Source of the DNA: Chaunax sp. Z400
Taxonomy: Eukaryota > Chordata > Actinopteri > Lophiiformes > Chaunacidae
NCBI GenBank assembly: GCA_037577475.1
Contig: CM075204.1
Span: 10,508,855-10,572,854, forward strand
Reading direction: 5' to 3'
DNA length: 64,000 bases
Below, one piece after another: positions 11,601 through 23,535 of this stretch (the first letter of the stretch is position 1; each line of letters opens with the position of its first letter). The position numbers and the translations under genes are program-made. A model generated the notes under the pieces. The model was given only the letters and a program-made list of their open reading frames with translations. It was not told the DNA's origin and searched no databases.

Positions 11601-14600
11601 GCCCACATGGGCAAAATGCTGAATGCCCATGAGTGCTCTTATTCTTTTCTTAAACTTTTGATTTAGTAGGTTACTAGTCATTTTGTTTATCAGTTAAATT
11701 ATAATATATATATATAGAAATAACCATGTGTTCTCAGTTGTCCTGGATTTGAACCTTTACTCTGCAGCAGGAGGCAAAACATCTGTCCCTGTGGTTTTAC
11801 ATCATGCAACCCATCTGGAGTGGTTGACCAGTGCCAACTGCAAAGAAGCTTCAAAGAAGCTGGCATCCGGTGCTCGATGGCATCATCCGTCCTCGCCAAG
11901 AAACGACCCTCCTGCAAGAGGTGGATGACATGGTGGCTGTTATAGGTGACGTTTTAAAATGTGTCTCTGACTGAACGTGTTAGCGTCAGGATTAGGAGAA
12001 AAATTCTTGTAGTTGTAATTCTCTAAAAAAAATGACCTTTGCACAAAGTATTTCAATTGAAATCACTTTCAAACATGGGTTAGTGGAATTTGTGAGACTT
12101 ACCTGAATGCATTTGTAGTGGTTTCAGCTGATGACTGCCTTTGTTTTACATTTGTCTCACATCATGCTAGGATTATTCCATGGGAATGCTTTTACTGACA
12201 TATGTGTGTGTTTGGATTAATGATATTTGAGAAATGATTGCAAAGACGTAAATGGTTGTGAAGCCCATAGGAAAATGAGTCACTCTCTTTGTGCAACACA
12301 TTTTAAATATGAATTTGGCCCCTGATATAGGACAATGAAGCTGAGGTACAATACACTGATTATGTTTTCCAGCATTAATGCTACTTGTCTGCTTGGATAA
12401 TTCTAAGAATGATGATTTTTGAATTTTTTTTAATGCTATTCAGATTACTGATGGTATAGTCCCTACGTAGTTGTGAACTAATGTGTTTGACTTATTCTGA
12501 TCATAAAATCTTAAACTGCCTGTCAACATTTCATGACATCAACCTGCACATCATTGGCAGCCTCCTCCCATAGCTACTGTATATACGGATCAAATGATAT
12601 ATTGTGAATTATCCCTTTAATAAACAATCAAATACTAAAATAAATAACAAAACTTAACAGATGTTGAGCAGAAAAAGTGGCAATTACAGCATGTTGGTAC
12701 CTTAGAGTTTCCTACATTTCCCAAGAGTCTCATCACGTCGTCTCTTTAAATATCAAATCATTAGGTAACCTGAGTGAGGGACATGCAGATTCATTGATAT
12801 AAATAGAAGATTTCAAGTCAAGGGCCATCTATACATGGAGTTATGTATAAGTAGAGAGAGTATAAGTATCTTCATTTTTAGAAATTTGGAAGTGTATCCA
12901 TCCATCCATTCATGCGGTGGAAATCGTCAAGAGAAAGCAAGAGACGGAAGTGATGAGGCTCTGGTCCAAGAGAATGTTACACAATGAGGAAGCATCGAAG
13001 AAAGCTAAGTTTCAAGAAGTGAGGAAGAACAAATCAGATGGGTAGAATGATAAATAGGACAGGGTGAGGTTTTGTTGGCATGTTCTGTCATGGTGCTGAA
13101 CTGTGCTGCTGAGACAGGAAGGAAATCAAACAGAATAGAAATAGTTGTGGAAGCTGTAAGAAAGTCTTTGCATGTCTCGGGAATTAATGGAGAGGAAGTG
13201 CATGAGTGGTTGAGGGAGGCTCTCAGGGCCTCTCAGATCCTAGACTGAGCAGGAGATGTTTATTAGAGGATGGGATGAGGAACTTTTTTTCTTTTTATAC
13301 AGATTAGATTAGATGTGGGAATTGAGCGTAGTATTTTCAAACTAGAAGTTAGCAGCAATGCAACATTTTGGATGTAAACTGTCTTTAAAAAAACCAGCAT
13401 TGAAGACCAAACTCAGAAAGCATGGTTTCAGAGAGTCTGAAAATTTCAGTCAGGGACCTACTTATTTGGTTTCTTCAGAGAATTTTCCCAGAGTGCGATC
13501 CCCGGAGAACGAGTAAAAAAAAACACCTGAAACCTACAACTGGAGGGGGATTTAAAGAAGGACATGACTAACATGCCTCCTCTGAGGTACAGTTTGCTCT
13601 CTTCTTGCTACGGTTTCGTCAAAAGACGACGTAACTGCAGCAGCACCACACCTTTGTTGGATCGAGGATGGATCCATCTTTTCGCTGAGGAATTAACTTT
13701 ATATATTAAATAGTTACACTTGAAGAAACGTTTTAAGAATTAATTCAATGACTCCAATATTTATGTAAAGTTAAGCCAGACAGCTGTTGGCTGCACAGTA
13801 GCTTCGCATTTACCATCCAGACATGGGTTGTATAAATCTTCTCCTCTAAGTCTCCGTGAGAAAACAAATAGGCCTATTTCACATCTCCCAAAATGTTCAA
13901 ATATTCCATGTATTTAACTTGAAAAGTCAAGAATAAATAAAGACAAGAATAAATGTCAGGAGCAATCATTTCGGGTTCAGCTGAATGGCTTGGTTGGGCT
14001 CATTTGCATGTTGAGCGTTTTATTCTTGCTGCCAGAATGGACACATTTTTTATCATTACTACTAGGATTGAGTCTGACAACAAGTCAGTAAAAATGGATC
14101 TATCATTATCTCATTGGACACAATTGACTTCAGTGCTGGAGACCGAGCTCCAGATGTCACCTGCTGTATTCGTCAATCATCTCCTTGATGCTTTTTCTGC
14201 TTGACAGCTGTGCCGGTATATGATAGGCGCCTCTCATTTTCTTACGGTCAAGTGAATCATAGAGAAGAGCACAATAATCTATTTTCAAGCTCCTTTATTC
14301 CTTTGTGTGTGTCTGTGTGTCGTTGTGGGGTTGCGGATCGTAGTGGCAGGTATTCTATGAACCCCAGAGGAGCTCTGCCGCTGAGTGTTTCAGATGAATC
14401 ACCTGGTAGGTGGCAGGGGGTTATTACAGAGAGAAAAACAGCGAGATAAAAAAAAAATCTAAAAGAGATAAAGAAGATTGATGCCTCTCCAGCGGCCACA
14501 CGTGTGAAAACATGCCAATGACTCCATCACCTTTAGGTCCTCTCTCTGTCTTGCGCTTCCCGCTCTCCGTTTCCACTTCTTTCGATCTCACCGTCGCCCC

Positions 14601-15592
14601 TCTCCCTCTTCGCTTCTTCTCGCCCCTCTTCACCTCTGGCGTCTAAGCTAATAAATCCCATTTAAGCTAGCATGGCGACCCCTCAATCATTGCCCGTGAC
14701 CAGCTTAAAATAACACTGCGGAACAGAGAGAATGTGGGTAGCATGGTGTGCAGGAGCCCCCATGCCGATGTTATTAATTGTTGAGGAGATGAATATCCCA
14801 TTACAGTCCGACTGAGGAATGGAGATGGAGCGGGGGTTATGATTAATGCTAAGTTCATGCAATGCAAGATTAATTTTGAAGTGAGAGTGGGTGTTTAATC
14901 AAGGCCACATGCGATATGATCAGTTATAGGGTGAAGAAAAAGAGCTGGATGATTAGACTACCTTTCAGAGTGTAGAACATATGTCACCCGAGGTTTAGTG
15001 GGTTCAGTCGTCATGTAGGATTACACGGGTGGTAAAAATGAGGAATTTAACCACGGATTGCACAATTGCTTTGAAAAGATGGGAGGGTTAGGCTATATTA
15101 GGCTCATCCAAGTGCGAGCTGAATTGTCCCCTACCTTCCAGCTGAGAGGAGTATGACTGTACCACATGTGAACTTAACGAGGGTATTGTATCAAGTCACC
15201 TTCACGTTGGTTCTCACCTGCAGTGCGAGTCTTACAGATTTTCTGCATTTCACTGTCCCTACGGGATAGAGCTCTTTTGGGAAGATGAGGAACAAAGTGA
15301 TAAGCATAAGAAATAGTTTTCCCCCCTTAAATATTAGTCACGTTAATGGATCTCGCTCTTGATTCCGCGTGTGCGAGACTCCGTTTGGTCATTCGCAGTG
15401 ATGGACTTCCTCAGGTCGCGGCTGTGAATGAGCAGTCGCCACGGTGTATGGAAGATCACAGAGGGTCAAATACAAAAGAAGCTTTCTCCCTGAATTGGTC
15501 AACACATTTGGAGGTGTAATTATACCTTTGGAAGCAGGGTAAAATTACGCCCACTCTGCCTTTTGTGACCTGAGACGTGAAAGTGGCAGCAG
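8630..15592. other. long unique non-coding stretch
   Basis: Nearly 7 kb without a recognised gene. Simple repeats are limited to (TAA)n at 9161-9180, (AT)n near 11703-11715 and three ATCC units near 12896-12910. Parts at 13950-14215 and 14640-14900 look like conserved non-coding candidates because of mixed composition and clustered ATTA/TAAT cores. Open frames such as 10885-11196 and 13953-14204 match nothing I know. Confidence 0.45.
9161..9180. repeat. (TAA)n microsatellite
   Basis: About seven TAA units after 'caataat'. Confidence 0.9.
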
Positions 15593-16700
15593 CAGAGGCC
15601 TCATTTATAAAACTCGGCATAGATTCCATCCTAAAACATTCCGTTCTCACAGACCCCAGAATGTGTTTAGGCAAGAAAATATTCCAATCTATAAAACCGT
15701 GCGGCACACACCTGTACGCAGGCTTCTCTTCATAAAGACCCACCTGCGGTGAATTATGTGGGCATGGTCTCCTCCCAGTGTTGTCCCACTACTCCTCCCA
15801 GTGTTGTCTCACTACTCCTCCCAGTGTTGTCCCACTACTCCTCCCAGTGTTGTCCCACTACGCCTCCCAGTGTTGTCCCACAGTCATCCATAAATGGTCA
15901 ATGCTAAAAAGTCCATGAATATGCTGATGTTTTTAAGGAGCCTTTGTTGGACTATCAGAGAGGGAAAGATGGAGATGCCGAGCACGAGTGCACATCAGCT
16001 CTATTTATAGCCACCAGATTGGCACAAAGGTGATATCAATATCATGACTGGCTTTAGTTGTTTAGCCTTATACCTTATAACATATGTGAGCCTAATATAG
16101 AATTAGATTTCAGTGGTGACTGTATTGTTTCTTTAAAGTCCAAAAGTCAAAATGTATTGAAAAAGATGGATGTAATCTTTCCCAAAATTCAAACATGTTT
16201 TATCTAACAAAATATTCAGCTTCTGTCCATATTTGATGGTTTTTAGCCTTTAAAAAAACCAATATTTTTTACTGTGGTCAAAAACTGTCTCACCTCCCAA
16301 CCAATCCACAATGCTATGCTATTCAATTAAAAAATATATCAACGTAAACAATCCTCAAATAATTCCACCCATATCTGCATGCAAACAATATAATTACATT
16401 AAATGGCATTTAAATATTTATGTATTTCGGCTCCAACAAATAAATATAGACTATATCCACGATCAGAGGCAGGCCTACACATTGTTAGATATATATGTGC
16501 TGATGTGTGTTTTACATTCCCTCTGTGTTTTTACTTCTGACTGAGCTTTATTTTGTGATGTAACCATCGGGTTGATTCTACAGCAGGGTGAAAGTATGCG
16601 TAGAAATCCGCACCTTCTTCCGCATAGAAATCCTCTATAAATACAAACGTTTGCGGTGAAAGATGCTTGAGCACTTTTCTTTTTATAAATGAGGCCCCTG
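15593..16700. mobile_element. non-autonomous DNA transposon with terminal inverted repeats
   Basis: The left end (15593-15612) and the reverse complement of the right end (16681-16700) match at 19 of 20 bases; the shared core is 'ggcctcatttataaaa'. Sub-terminal sequence on both sides has the 'gtgcg...cgcat' and 'tataaa' words I associate with a widespread fish DNA transposon family, possibly PIF/Harbinger-like. The interior (about 1.1 kb) encodes no transposase and carries a 23-bp tandem array. A target-site duplication was not resolved because the bases next to the ends are themselves partly palindromic (cag/ctg). Confidence 0.65.
15769..15882. repeat. minisatellite, five copies of a 23-bp unit
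   Basis: The unit starts 'ctcctcccagtgttgtcc' and ends 'cacta'. Copies start at 15769, 15792, 15815, 15838 and 15861. Copy 2 has c-to-t inside (tctcacta) and copy 5 begins 'cgcctccc' and ends one base short. Copies 1, 3 and 4 are identical over 23 bp, which implies recent expansion. The array lies within the transposon at 15593-16700. Confidence 0.97.
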
Positions 16701-19084
16701 GTGATTGTGACATCAGGGAACGCTTAAAACCAAATCCACATGAAAGGAACTTAAAACCACCACGGCGATAGATCAGAGCAGGTCAGAGTGTTTCCACGTG
16801 GTCAGCTCTCCACACCAACCATCAGCTTTCCATGGTCTGGTGCATGGGGAGAGCTGCTCGTGTAAATGTGCCCTTAATCCGGCCTCTGTAAATGCTTCTG
16901 ATGAGCCTTGCCAGCTTTCATAAGAGAGCCGCAGAGACAAAGCAACATAGCCCAGAGCAGGACATCATAATTCATGAGAATAATTGGGGCATTTAAACCG
17001 AACCTGGAACTCATCCATGCTAGACAGATACAGGTCAGAGTGTCCTGCTCACCTGGGAAGGAGGAAGGGATGGATGGATGGAGAGGATGGGGGCTGTGAC
17101 GAGGGAATCGAGGATTGTAGGATTGCATAAAGAGACAGAGATGAAAATTAAAAATAAACAGTACGGCTAGAGTCAGCATAAATCATAAAATAAAAGGTAA
17201 TGACATAATAACGGCAAGAAGAAAAGGAAAAGTGGCAATTAGAGGAATTAAAATGAGGATCAAAGACTAGCAATAATAGTTTTCCTGCTCCATGATGTTC
17301 TCTTTTTCATACCTTTCATACAGAAATTAGCCATTATTGCTTTGTTTTTTTATTTTGCCATACAGGTTGCGTAGTATTTTTTTTTCTGCAGTAAAGCTCA
17401 ACAATGGCTGATATTCTTACTTTACCTCTAAGCTACTGACTAATTATTTTAAATGAATTTATTATTAGGTTTTGCGTAATTGCTGAGCCTTTTTTTTCCA
17501 GTAAGAAATAAGGCCTCCCAGTGTCAACTTACAGTGAAATTAAAAAGTGATTGCAGTGTAAGCTGTGGGTAGCACTCATTGTATGTTGCGTCCTAACCAG
17601 GGATGTGTGTCAGGTGACCACAGATGCTTGGTTTGTGGTCCACTGCTCGACAGTTTATTTAAATATTAAGAAATAAAACTACAAAGATCCACAGATTTAA
17701 CAATAATACATTGTAAAGTTGAACTTAGCAATTGAGATGTTAATCTGACATTGCCTTGCTTTTCACCAGATGCATCTTTAACCATTGTTTTTTTTAATGT
17801 TTGATCATCTCCGTGACACAGATGCAGCTACGTGCACACTGTGCAGGATCTTAGAGACATTCAGCGCAGCAATAAAACACATCAACATCCTCGTTTGACC
17901 TCTCAACCTGGCGATCATGCAGTGATGCAAAAATCTTACACGAGCTTCATTAGTAGAATCAATCGACCCCCCAACCCCAGCACTAACATCCTGCCCTGAT
18001 TGTGCATCCTCTCTATAATTCAGGCGGTGAGACAGCAGAGCCTGTTACAGACATCGAGGATTTGCAGAAGACAAAAAACAACTCCACACATGGGGATTCT
18101 TACATGGGTTTGAAAGACGGCTGCCTTATGGACTGTGCCACAGCAGTCCCAGACCTCAAACCATGGCCATCTGGCAAATAAGGCAGGCTAAGGTAAACAG
18201 TAAAACTTTCCAAGTGGATTTCAATCTCAGTACAGAAGCCTCAGCCCCCTCTCTGTCTGTCACACACACACACATGGAAGCACACACCACTGAGCATCAC
18301 TGCTTGAGCTTTGAAAAGCTCTCCATTCTTGGCTCTATTCATCGGGATGTATTCCTGTGTTATCATCCCCGCTTTGTAAATGCTACATATACTACCACTA
18401 AGTGCAATAATCCAGTTCTTTCATAGGAATCCACTTCAAACACCAAGTCGTCTGACTTTATTCCCTGCACGTTCAAACCCAAAGAATTGACTGACATGTC
18501 TTTTTGCATTGCTAAGATTTTAAACTCCTGCTGAGGTGCTTCCACCTACTGTGTTTATCTCCGCCTGGCTGCCAAAGCATTTCCCTCACTCAGCCGTAAT
18601 TTGTCAAAGCAGTTTGAATTTCAAAGGGACCCAAAGCAACACTATGAAAGTAACAATGTTAAAAATCAAGATCATGTCAAAAATGATTAAGCTCCACTGA
18701 ATGCTACTATACAGAGTTATCCTTTGCCTCCATTGCACCCGCCTGTGCCTATTATTGTGAGGGTTTCTCTTAAAAAGGAGGAAGTTTGGTTCAAAGGGAA
18801 ACACAAAGAAGAACTCAGCTGGAGGAAAATCATATCTAATAGCTGTAAGTTGAATGTCAGACAGTGGCTGAACTTATTGACACGCAACTTTAAAAGAAAA
18901 TTAAAAACTTACTGTATTATACATCTTTCATTTAATTGATTTAAGACTTATCACCCGTATTTGGGCCATGAGTCATTATCAACTCCTGATCTCAATGGCC
19001 TGATCACATAAGATATTGTGCATCAGGGCTACTAAATTGAACTATGGGTGGTTCATAATACCCTTAAGAGGAATAAAAGCAGGA
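16701..19084. other. unique non-coding stretch
   Basis: No gene seen. A (GGAT)n run lies near 17069-17084 within a purine-rich patch. 16860-17050 has the texture of a conserved non-coding element ('cataattcatgagaataatt'). A short CA run is at 18259-18274. Confidence 0.45.
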
Positions 19085-19345
19085 TCCACTTTACCTTGAC
19101 CAAATCGAGGATACCGGGGCCCCACCCTGGTTCCAGGCCTGGGTGAGGGGCTCGTCGGCGAGCACCTGGTTGTCGGGCCTTCACCCATGGGGCCTGGCAG
19201 GGCACCGCCTGAAAGAGCCACACATGGGTCCATCTTCCAGTGGGCCCACCAGCCGCAGTTGGAACCAAAGGGGTCCGGTGGGATGTGGATCAGGCGGCAG
19301 ACAAAAGCGGAGGTCTTGTCAGACCGATGCCTGGCTGAGGCATAT
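19085..19345 (+). mobile_element. LINE fragment, leader just upstream of endonuclease ORF
   Basis: A GC-rich island in AT-rich surroundings. Ordered blocks 'ataccggggccccaccctgg', 'ccaggcctgggtg', 'cacccatggggcctgg', 'gaaagagccac', 'gggcccacca' and 'aggcggcagac' match, from memory, the segment that lies directly before the endonuclease domain of a very abundant teleost non-LTR retrotransposon. I believe it is the same family as the reverse transcriptase remnant at 57624-58172. The endonuclease itself is absent. Open frames on both strands here (about 60-110 codons) are fragments of the element, not host genes. Confidence 0.65.
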
Positions 19346-19891
19346 TTTAAAAAATGGAAATGTAGATAGGCCAATTCTTTTTTCAGCTTTTGGTGATGAC
19401 ATAATAAAGGTCACTTGTATGTACAGTACATCACACAAGCATTTGTGTGTCATATACCAGATTTGTGTATACTAGGCCACTCAAAGGCTATGTTTTGCCC
19501 AGATGTGGCTGCTGGGAGGCCAGTTGAATAGGCCTGCTGTACATTAGGGTGTGTAAAATCAGTCCAGTGTATGAGTCTACAGTCAGGCAGGCTTTACTGA
19601 GAGGCTGCCCTTGGGTACAGCAGTGATTTGACATCATCAGCATGCAAGCAGGCTCACAAAGACAACGAGGAGGACATACTGATGTCTAGCAGGTATAATG
19701 TTTTCCACATTCATAGCCTTAGTTTAGCGCAAGATCATGCTATCATTTTTAGCAAGCAGTAAACACAGCATACAGCTGAGGCTGATGGGAATTTCATTAT
19801 TAAAAAATCAAATCACATTTCACAGACGAATTAAAATTTTGACCTGATGGCAGTTCTAAATCAAAAGTCAGGAGATAACCAAAGTTATGCC
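19346..19891. other. unique non-coding stretch
   Basis: No gene, repeat family or RNA gene recognised. Confidence 0.5.
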
Positions 19892-20292
19892 GACCTTACA
19901 CCTAACGACCTCTCAAGAGATTTCACTGTCGCAGACAAAATCAGACATGTTTAATATGATCATAAGTCTTTATGTAGTGACGATAAATCTTGTGAACATT
20001 GTCAACAACCAATAGGTGTGCTCTCTCCAACATCAGTCATCTTTTCTGCTCTTTTGTTTATCATTTTTTGGGGGGGGGGGGTTCTGTACATTTTCCACCA
20101 GCAGCATGATGGGAAATAATCTCAATAGAATCTCAATGTAGTCTTGTAAATGAGTGACCCCAGTCTTCATAAAAATCAATACATAAAATGCTACAGTGTG
20201 TGATGACTCATGACAAATTGTCTTTAGATGTGAGTGGGTGTAAAACTTGAGTCTTTTAAAAGTCTTTTGAAGTCTTTTAGTGTAAGGTTGTC
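19892..20292. mobile_element. probable MITE, about 400 bp
   Basis: The left end reads 'gaccttacacctaacgacc', and the reverse complement of the right end reads 'gacaaccttacactaaaaga', an imperfect terminal inverted repeat. Internal blocks 'cagacaaaatcagacatg', 'ccaataggtgtg', and 'cttttaaaagtcttttgaag' resemble a fish MITE I recall as hAT-like. No coding capacity. A G12 run (20070-20081) lies inside. Confidence 0.55.
20070..20081. repeat. G12 homopolymer
   Basis: Twelve consecutive G after 'cattttttg'. It is a likely site of sequencing or assembly length error and can form G-rich secondary structure. Confidence 0.9.
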
Positions 20293-21519
20293 ATTATTAA
20301 ATATAACTTAAGGCATACATATACATACTCCTGCTGCGCTGGCTGAAAATGTGCTTCTACAGTCAGGACTTTTTAAAGTATGCTCAGCTTCGATGTCAAA
20401 GACTACTTAAGACATAATAGTAGATCGGACACAATCATCTCTTCACCGCCTTCTGTCATTTAAGTTATTACACACTAACTCTTTCCTTGCAGAGCCCTGT
20501 GTTTGACCTTTCATCTTGAGCTGACCCCGGATCATCCTTATTGAACTGTGAATTACGGGAATGAATCTCAAAATGGGTACCTTAAGGCCTTATGGGCTTG
20601 TAATTGAAGCATCAGCGTATGGTAAAAAGGTCAAGACCTTGTTGCTTTGTCACATATTGCCTCAAAAGGACCGACAGCGCTCTTTGTGTGTATGTGATCC
20701 CTTCATTACAATCCCTGTCATTTTTACTGACCTTTTATCTGTTATTGCACAATGAGTGATAGTCAGTGCAGTTATGGGTTATTTCCTGCATTTACTGACA
20801 CAGATGACTGGTAGAATGTAATTATACGGAGGTATATGGAGGGCCTGGGGTAAATGGTTTATGTAGGCACGGACCCCTGTGTGTATCATTGTGTGTGTAG
20901 TGCTTTTGCTACTATATGACCAAAGGCAGAGTAAAGTGATTAACCGTGTCTGTTTAACCCAGGATCAGGATCGCTTTCCCTGAGGCCAAGCCTTTGGTGT
21001 TGATCCATTAGCAACCATAATCAATATTTACACCAAACACAGGCAACAGACATCAGTAGAAAATCATACTTTTTTTTCAATAACAGGCTTTAATAAGATT
21101 TTGTACAACATTTTGGATGCCCTAGAGCAAGAAACATAACAACCTCACTATTGTACAGATGCTGCTCACTGGCCAAGTGTAACAGGAAATGGACCTATTA
21201 GGTACATCGTTGAATGAGGCATGAGAAAATGACACGCACAGTGGAGGTTAGGGTTAGGGTTAGGGGGGTGTCAGTGGGAGAACAGACGATTATGTTTTTT
21301 TGGCCCAGTCTCAGTCGGCTTGACACCAATTATACAGTATAATCAAAGCAAAGATGCATTTGTTTATTATGATATGTCTGGTGCTGATGCTAACCTTACA
21401 GAGGCTAAACAGGCTTCAAACCCCATGAAGGTGAAACAGGCCAATAAGTCGTAGGTAGCCTTGTCATAACTGTGTTTGATTGAAGATTGGTTTCGGACTG
21501 TGGAAGCTTCCTTTCTGCC
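20293..21519. other. unique non-coding stretch
   Basis: No gene recognised. It contains a short telomere-like block at 21246-21265, listed separately. Confidence 0.5.
21246..21265. repeat. short interstitial telomere-like repeat
   Basis: Three consecutive TTAGGG units ('ggttagggttagggttaggg') followed by more G. Three perfect copies of the vertebrate telomere hexamer inside unique sequence. Confidence 0.85.
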
Positions 21520-21828
21520 TGTAATTGATTACAGTGACATATTGTACATTACATATTTTTGATCTATAGAGCAGTACTGGGTAAGCTTCCAGCCTATCTC
21601 TGTACTCTTCTCTGTGTTAGTTCTGGTAGTTATCAGATTTGCTCTTCTACATAAGTGGCTGCTTTTCAATGTGCCCTTTGTTTCGACAAATCTGGGAAAA
21701 ATTACATCCTCCTACAATGCACCATGGGCATGGAACAATTTACAAAAGGATCTAAAATTAGAGTCGCTTGTATCAATTGACAAGTTTAAAGGCCATTGTC
21801 AGCAAAATGTGCAAAAAGGCTGGGGGTA
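21520..21828 (+). pseudogene. LINE reverse-transcriptase ORF, C-terminal remnant
   Basis: The translation follows the C-terminal tail of a teleost non-LTR retrotransposon polyprotein, with frame changes. 'gattacagtgacatattgta' encodes DYSDILY. 'agcagtactgggtaagcttcc' corresponds to the family's AVLGKLP segment. Then come WLLFNVPF, NLGKI, and AWNNLQKDLKLESLVSIDKFK in one frame (roughly 21655-21790). The catalytic reverse transcriptase palm is absent; only the region after it remains. I recognise the motif order from memory but cannot assign the clade. It ends near 21828 with an in-frame stop. Confidence 0.7.
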
Positions 21829-22798
21829 ATTATGACAATGCACCAATGCATTTAGGTATTTATATCACAGAGAGGAATAAGAAATAACGTGGTAGGCAGT
21901 GGCAGAAACAAGACTGATTAAGGTAGAGTATTACTGACAGATATGTGGGTGTAAAGCTATGAACAGGTCTGCAATCTCACCCCTCTGTGAAAATGTTATG
22001 ACACCAAAAAAGCCAGAGCTTTATTCGGTCTCTGTTGGGGTGCAGGGGGTAAGCTGGAGCCAATAATTTGTGTGCTCCCCACTGTGCAAAACAAGAAATC
22101 CCAACACTAAAATTGCTTGATTGTGTTTCTGCAAGTGCAATATCACTGGAAAAAATGGATGCAGCAGTGCTTTTCTGTAACCCATGATATACTGTACATA
22201 ATATGTAGATTAAATTTTAAACTTCACACCCAAGGTGAGTAGTTTGGTCAATATTGCAGAGGATATTTCTTTAACTGGAGGAGGGAGGAAAAGCATCCAA
22301 AATTCATTGGAATTGACGACTCATCAAATTTGCCTGAGGCCATTCTGTGCTACTCAGCTAAATGAACTGAAGGAGAAATTCAACAGGCAAAGCAAGAGCC
22401 TCTCTGCCTTTGCAACGATCAACTAGCAGATGAATGGAGCACTTTATGATTACCTTATAGTAGTGTATGTCCATCACCAGATGGAAGATATATGTGCTCT
22501 GGCTCCACGGGTGACAAATGATCAAGTTTAAAAAAGATTTAAAAATTAGAAATAAGGTCTCACTGTAAGACTCATTGATTGTAAAACTATACTTTATCAC
22601 AGTTTATCAGTCACAAAAAGAAATAATCAACTGGGTTAAAGAAACTGTAACAATAGGAAAAATGTGCAATGATATATAACTAGTTGGAATGCACTATATC
22701 ACATAGATAATATATGAGCAGATATTCAGTTTGCTCCCTTTGCAAGTACCTTTTATATTCCTCGACCTTATACTTACATGATGAAACACTCATTGAGG
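21829..22798. other. unique non-coding stretch
   Basis: No gene recognised. It may include unrecognised LINE 3' sequence immediately downstream of 21828. Confidence 0.45.
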
Positions 22799-23106
22799 GT
22801 GGCATGATGGTTAGCACCTCACAACAACAAGGTTCTGGGTTTGAATCCAGACCTTGGGCCTCTCTGTGTGGATTGTGGATGCTGTCCCTGTGCCTGTGTG
22901 GGTTCCTCCCATGGTTCAAAAACATGCAAAATAGGTGATTCAAAATTGACCATACAGTAGGTGTGAAAGTAAGGTGTGAATTTGATGTTTGTCTCTATGT
23001 GACAGCCCTGTGAGGGTCACCTGGGATAGGCTGGGACAGGCTTCAACTCCCCTGGGACCCTGCAAATGATAAGCGGTCTTTGAAAATGGATGGATGGATG
23101 GATGGA
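22799..23106 (+). mobile_element. tRNA-like SINE-type repeat with (TGGA)n tail
   Basis: The 5' part contains tRNA-promoter-like boxes: 'atggttagcacctc' at the A-box position and 'ggttctgggtttgaatcc' (22831-22848) as a good B box. Then follow the conserved body words 'tctctgtgtgga', 'cctgtgtgggttcctcccatg', 'aacatgca', 'ggtgtgaa', 'tgggataggctggg' and 'gataagcggtc', ending in (TGGA)n at 23086-23106. This order is a classic abundant teleost repeat. Position of the boxes implies RNA polymerase III transcription when it was active. The copy is diverged and carries a short internal deletion relative to the remembered consensus. Confidence 0.8.
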
Positions 23107-23430
23107 TATCTGGTATCTTGCATGAGGCTGTAGCTTCATTAAAGTTGTTTATTAGCTCCATTTAAAGACCTTTTAATGCAAATATTTTACATTAGAATAC
23201 TATGCAGACACGGAAGACTAAAACTGATATGAGGTCAGATTTTAAGTATGGTGTAAGTGTCCAAATGGCATAAATACATAAAGACTACTGCAAGAAACAA
23301 ATTCTTTAAAGTGAACTTTAGTCAAGTAATCCTGTGCTTAAATAATTATCTCACTCAATGACACAGTCCAAAATCTGATTTATGAAGAGAATTGTAACAG
23401 GATAAATGGACTGTACCATATACAGTAGCA
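23107..23430. other. unique non-coding stretch
   Basis: No gene or repeat family recognised. Confidence 0.5.
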
Positions 23431-23535
23431 CCTTTATAGCATCGCTGTCCACTCATAGCACTTTACAAAACAAGCCAGCAGGCTGCTACAGGATCGAACC
23501 ACCGACCACGGAATATTCCAATCAAGGTGTTGCTC
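23431..23535 (+). repeat. teleost interspersed repeat fragment ('ggatcgaaccaccgacc')
   Basis: The pieces 'cctttatagcatcgctgtcc', 'catagcactttacaaaacaag' and 'aggatcgaaccaccgacc' appear in the same order as in a common teleost repeat with 'tatagcgc...actcaaagcactttaca...ggattcgaaccaccaacc'. The copy is short and internally deleted. Confidence 0.55.

Noticed and set aside
15769..15882. CRISPR array
   Set aside because: The 23-bp units are directly adjacent with no spacers; it is a tandem minisatellite in a vertebrate genome.
19042..19475. 110-codon frames on both strands
   Set aside because: They lie in the GC-rich LINE leader at 19085-19345, which explains the absence of stops.
22799..22870. 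True tRNA gene
   Set aside because: The A- and B-box-like words are there, but no cloverleaf with paired acceptor and anticodon stems can be drawn; the (TGGA)n tail and body mark it as a SINE-type repeat.
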